This document shows positions 60,731-64,000 of a stretch of 64,000 nucleotides of DNA, in pieces. The stretch covers positions 11,528,505 to 11,592,504 of the forward strand of contig NC_045140.1 of the NCBI RefSeq assembly GCF_008831285.2, read 5' to 3'. The position numbers were made by a program, and so were the translations under genes. The DNA comes from Nymphaea colorata (Eukaryota; Streptophyta; Magnoliopsida; Nymphaeales; Nymphaeaceae). A model generated the notes under the pieces. It was not told where the DNA came from. It saw nothing but the letters and a program-made list of their open reading frames with translations, and made no database searches. Position 1 is the stretch's first letter, and every line of letters begins with the position of its first letter.

Positions 60731-61807
60731 CTAGGACAGAAGGATAGATGGGCGGACTTCATCCCACCATTTTACATATTCGGGACCCATTCCTGGACCA
60801 AGGACAAGATACAAGTGAGCAAATGATTCCCAACGTTGCTGGGCATAGGTGTATATCCTAGACCACTCTTCAGTGTCTAGTTCACACTCCACAATGGCTC
60901 CTTCCGACTCAATTGGATATGTCTTCCTCTGACGCAATGAGAATTGCCTGAGGCAACGCTCTGGATGATATTCAATTATGAAAAACGGTCCCAATAGAAG
61001 ACTTCCTCTGACTGGGTTGTAAGTGTATCTTGACTTGATGACCTCTCGATCAAAGAAGTCCCAAATGATGGTGGAGTCATCAACTTCCTCCATCTCTCTG
61101 CGGTAGTGCTCCATACTGGATAACTGACCGTCTGTGTTTTGAAAATGACATGATTATGGCCCCACATGTTTGTAGAACCATGCTTGCAGTGCAAAGACAC
61201 ATCCTTCTATCGAGTCTGCATCTCCAATTGAAAATTTGGCCAACCCTCTGTAAAGGAATGCCAAGGCTGCCATTGCTATGGAAATGTGATGGACTTTGAC
61301 ATGCCCCCATTTTCTGAAGAGGCGAGCTATGCGGAAATCCATTATGTGTTCTTCATTATTGAAGAAGATAAGACCCACGGTACAAGTCACCATGGAGTTT
61401 TTGTACTTGTCTGCAACACTTCTAGATAGCGACGCAGAGTTGACAAATTGGGAGTATGTTTCACCAAGCTCTTGTAGTTGAAGATATTGATGTCCATCTT
61501 TCTCTAGAAAATGCCAACTCCTTTTCCCTGTGAGTTTACAAATCACTTCTAGAGTTTTGACTTGACCTTGGTTTACAAGGAACTGGTCTTCAATTGGACC
61601 TCTTGGGTCACCTTTTGGTTCTGGCAAACCCATAATGTTGGAGAACTCATCAAGAGTGATTATCATTTCACCCCATGGAAACCAGAATGTGTTGGTCATT
61701 GGGTTCCATCTTTCAGCAATTGCATGGATTAGATTGCCATTGATAGGTTGTATGGCAAGACTGACTGCTTCTTCAAGACCGCAATCCTCTAAGTGATCCG
61801 GGAACAT
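60731..61807 (-). CDS. ORF1, plant-mobile-domain-like (copy B)
   Basis: Here the N-terminal part is intact: 217 codons from the ATG at 61807 to a TAA at 61154, then the same frame resumes to 60731 (MEHYRREMEEVDD... ends RPSILLS). The block LIHAIAERWNPMTNTFWFPW with GEMIITLDEFSNIMGLP is diagnostic of the plant mobile domain, found in host MAIN/MAIL proteins and in several transposon groups. The frame is open upstream of the ATG back to a TAG at 61943, which coincides with a strong acceptor-like sequence (ttctcttgtctag), so a spliced 5' extension is possible. Function in the element is unknown. Confidence 0.75.
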
Positions 61808-62086
61808 ACACCGAAAAGTTGGGTACCATGAAAGATACCACTGAGGTAGGTAGACTCCACTTGGGATGATGCGAAGTCCGGATCGGCCTTGACATGACCC
61901 GAATAGGATGTGGTCATATGGGAAGATACTTTCTGAGTCTATCTAGACAAGAGAAGGTATTAGACTTTGACATGAATTGACCCAATAGAGACTCGAGAAG
62001 AGTTTTGACATTGGGTTTGGACATGTCCGACATTGGTGAAAATAACTCATATATGATCCAAATAAGTCTTTAGACAAACAATGACG

Positions 62087-62105
62087 GGTCCCACCGGGCA
62101 TGCCA
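62087..62105 (-). other. Primer-binding-site candidate
   Basis: On the element's strand the 5' LTR ends in GCGAACA, followed after two bases (GA) by TGGCATGCCCGGTGGGACC. The TGG start two bases from the LTR edge is the expected form for pairing with a tRNA 3' CCA end. I cannot assign the tRNA with confidence. Confidence 0.6.
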
Positions 62106-62107
62106 TC

Positions 62108-64000
62108 TGTTCGCACCCCACTCCTTTTTTCAAGGAGGTCGAAATGCGAGTCAGCAAAATTCTTTTAAAATTGGGGTTTTGAGAAAATTTTCAAGAGAAA
62201 GGGATCCCTCGTCGGTACGAGGTCCAACCATTCCTGCCGCCTTTAATAGGGGTAATTAGACCAAAGACTAAGGATCATTTGGATCATATATGAGTTATTG
62301 ATGTAAGTCCTATATGCTTATGCATTGAGGTTTTGGATTCAAGAGCCGAAATTCATTTTTTGAATAAATGAATTTGAATATTGGGGGTTTTCAAGTTGGT
62401 TTAAAAACTTTTGTTTTGGTGTTATTTGAAACACATAATTCTTGAGGATTTTTGAGATTTGGAATTGAGTTCTTTGTTGTGAACTCTAGATGATGATGAT
62501 CATCTTATGATAAAAATTGATTTTGAACTCTTCTGTTGTCAAATCATGTGATTTGAAGAATTCATTCTTTGAAAGAACATAAGTTTCAAATTGTTAGAAA
62601 ACATGTTTTTTAAATGCACTTTGGCCAAAAGGTTATGAATGCATTGCTTGTGTTTTCTTTGAAGTTAAATGAGGTTTACAAATTCTCATTGCAATATGAC
62701 TTGGTCACTTTTTGCAACTTAAATTTGAATCACTTAATTCCTTGAGAATGTGCATGTGGTGCCATTGATTTTGAGTGAAAGTGAATGCATGAAACGAGAA
62801 TGAAAACTATATGGAGCATTCATTCTTCTCTCTCTCATAATCCCTCAAGATTCATTCATATGAAACATACATTCTTCACTCCCTCATAATCTCTCAAAGT
62901 CCGTATTGCACGTCATACAATCTATGCATGAAGATTGATTAAAATGTAGGACTTTCTCTATATGTGTTCATTATATGATTAAGCACATGAATTAGAGATG
63001 TAGTCCATAAGCTTGAGGCTTGACATAAAATTATCAAAATGGTGAAAATATATAAATGATGTCAAGTTAAATCTTTGAAATGGATGGGAGACGTGGAGGA
63101 CATCCACTTTTGTCTCAAAATAGCTAAAAATCAGACATTGTGTTGATTTAAATAGCTGAAAATTGTCGACATTGATTCCAATAAATATGTTGTTTCTTAG
63201 ATGGAAATGACAAGTCTTTCAAATAGATTCAAATTCCAGATTTGATAGTAATGAAATCGTCAACTCTTTTGGATGATTATAGGATAGTTGGTATTTCAAA
63301 TATGTAAACTTTGACATTCTTAAACCAATTCCTATGAAACATGATCTGATTTCAACAACATACATACATCTTACGTATGGATTTGCTGAAATTAAGTAAA
63401 AATGAAATGAAAATGATTCATAGTCTTGCACTAGGAAAATCAATAAAAATGGCCCATTTCCTTAAAAACCGGTTTGAAAACATGTTCCAACCTGATTTTA
63501 AGGGAGGAATGTAATTTTTGACAAGAAATCGGATACATATATGTACATATATAACAATGTATACATATACGTACCTTACTTTTCAAAATGAAATTTTATC
63601 AAGGGACCGCATGACTCATGAATCATGATGATTCATGGCTGGGTTCTTTTATGTAGAAAGATTGAAAACTTGTTTCAAATCTTCCCTACTACCCTTGATT
63701 AATTAAATTGAAAGACATGAATCAAAATGACTATGAATAAGAAAGAAAATAAAACAATACTCAAGCTTATTCGTCATCATTTCGCCATGCAATGGTAGAT
63801 CACATTCATAAAAACGTATTCATCCCTTATAGGCATTTTCATCATATACGTGATGTAGCAAAATCACTCTCTCACCGTGGGATTCTCTCATAGTAGGGAG
63901 TTCAAAATGGTATTAAGTTGATTCCTTTGAAAGGGACGTGGCCTTGGGGCCCATTTCAAAATTTGATACTTGGGTTCATATTTAAGAAAAACCGACATAT
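62108..64000 (-). repeat. Right LTR (5' LTR), cut by window end
   Basis: Matches 40884 to about 42780 with scattered substitutions and one-base indels, most of them in the first ~900 bp. By the length of the left LTR it should extend to about 65.9 kb. Confidence 0.9.

Larger units (their letters stand above)
53536..62093 (-). repeat. Internal region, copy B of a direct duplication
   Basis: Matches 44869-53435. One-base indels against copy A are dense in the first ~1.7 kb after the gap (53.5-55.2 kb) and sparse afterwards, as expected of a low-quality contig end. It runs through the primer-binding region into the right LTR. Confidence 0.93.
40884..64000 (-). mobile_element. Tat/Ogre-like Ty3/gypsy retrotransposon, incomplete at window end
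   Basis: Minus-strand element. The left LTR (40884-44705, its 3' LTR) and the beginning of the right LTR (from 62108) bound an internal region holding ORF1, Gag, protease, RT, RNase H, a second RNase H and integrase. An extra (archaeal-type) RNase H between the usual RNase H and integrase, an ORF ahead of Gag and very long LTRs are features of the Tat lineage, above all Ogre. The internal part appears twice around a 100-N gap. With one internal copy the element would be about 16.4 kb. The right end and target duplication lie outside the window. Confidence 0.88.

Noticed and set aside
44869-62093. CRISPR array, integron or bacterial island as explanation of the large direct repeat
   Set aside because: The repeat is a plant retrotransposon interior with LTR, PPT and PBS; nothing prokaryotic is present.

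Overview
The window is nuclear DNA of a flowering plant. The sequence shows split genes with GT-AG introns, AT-rich intergenic DNA, long TA/CT microsatellites, small foldback transposons, and LTR retrotransposons of plant Ty3/gypsy lineages. No species can be named from it.

Three host genes can be supported. (1) 2761-7375 (+) is a seven-exon WAT1-related/UMAMIT-type transporter (nodulin MtN21 family). Its exons join in frame to 355 codons plus stop. (2) 16536-17648 (-) is an intronless 370-residue protein with a C-terminal SAM domain. (3) 25585-30320 (+) is a four-exon gene for the U3 snoRNP protein IMP3 (182 residues), probably with an untranslated leader exon near 22.3 kb and a 3.3-kb leader intron. 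The three act in unrelated processes (membrane transport, protein interaction, rRNA processing) and share no visible regulation.

Between them are gene-poor stretches (1-2.7, 7.4-16.5, 18.3-22.1 and 30.4-34.6 kb) with microsatellites, short tandem duplications and small transposons. The clearest are a 167-bp element with an 11-bp target duplication at 8548-8714, a ~0.73-kb near-perfect foldback at 19058-19783, and an element inside the last intron of the transporter gene.

From 34.6 to 38.0 kb lies a decayed, internally deleted chromovirus-like Ty3/gypsy element (- strand). From 40884 to beyond the window end lies a very large Tat/Ogre-type Ty3/gypsy element (- strand). It has a 3.8-kb left LTR (40884-44705) with TG/CA ends, a polypurine tract next to it, and the first 1.9 kb of the right LTR (from 62108) with a primer-binding-site candidate. 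It carries an ORF1 resembling the plant mobile domain, Gag, a protease, a G-patch-like segment, RT, two successive RNase H domains and integrase. Its internal region appears twice (44869-53435 and 53536-62093) on either side of exactly 100 Ns. This is either a real LTR-internal-LTR-internal-LTR array whose middle LTR fell into the gap, or a false duplication in the assembly. Both copies share the same in-frame stops; their other differences are mostly single-base homopolymer indels.
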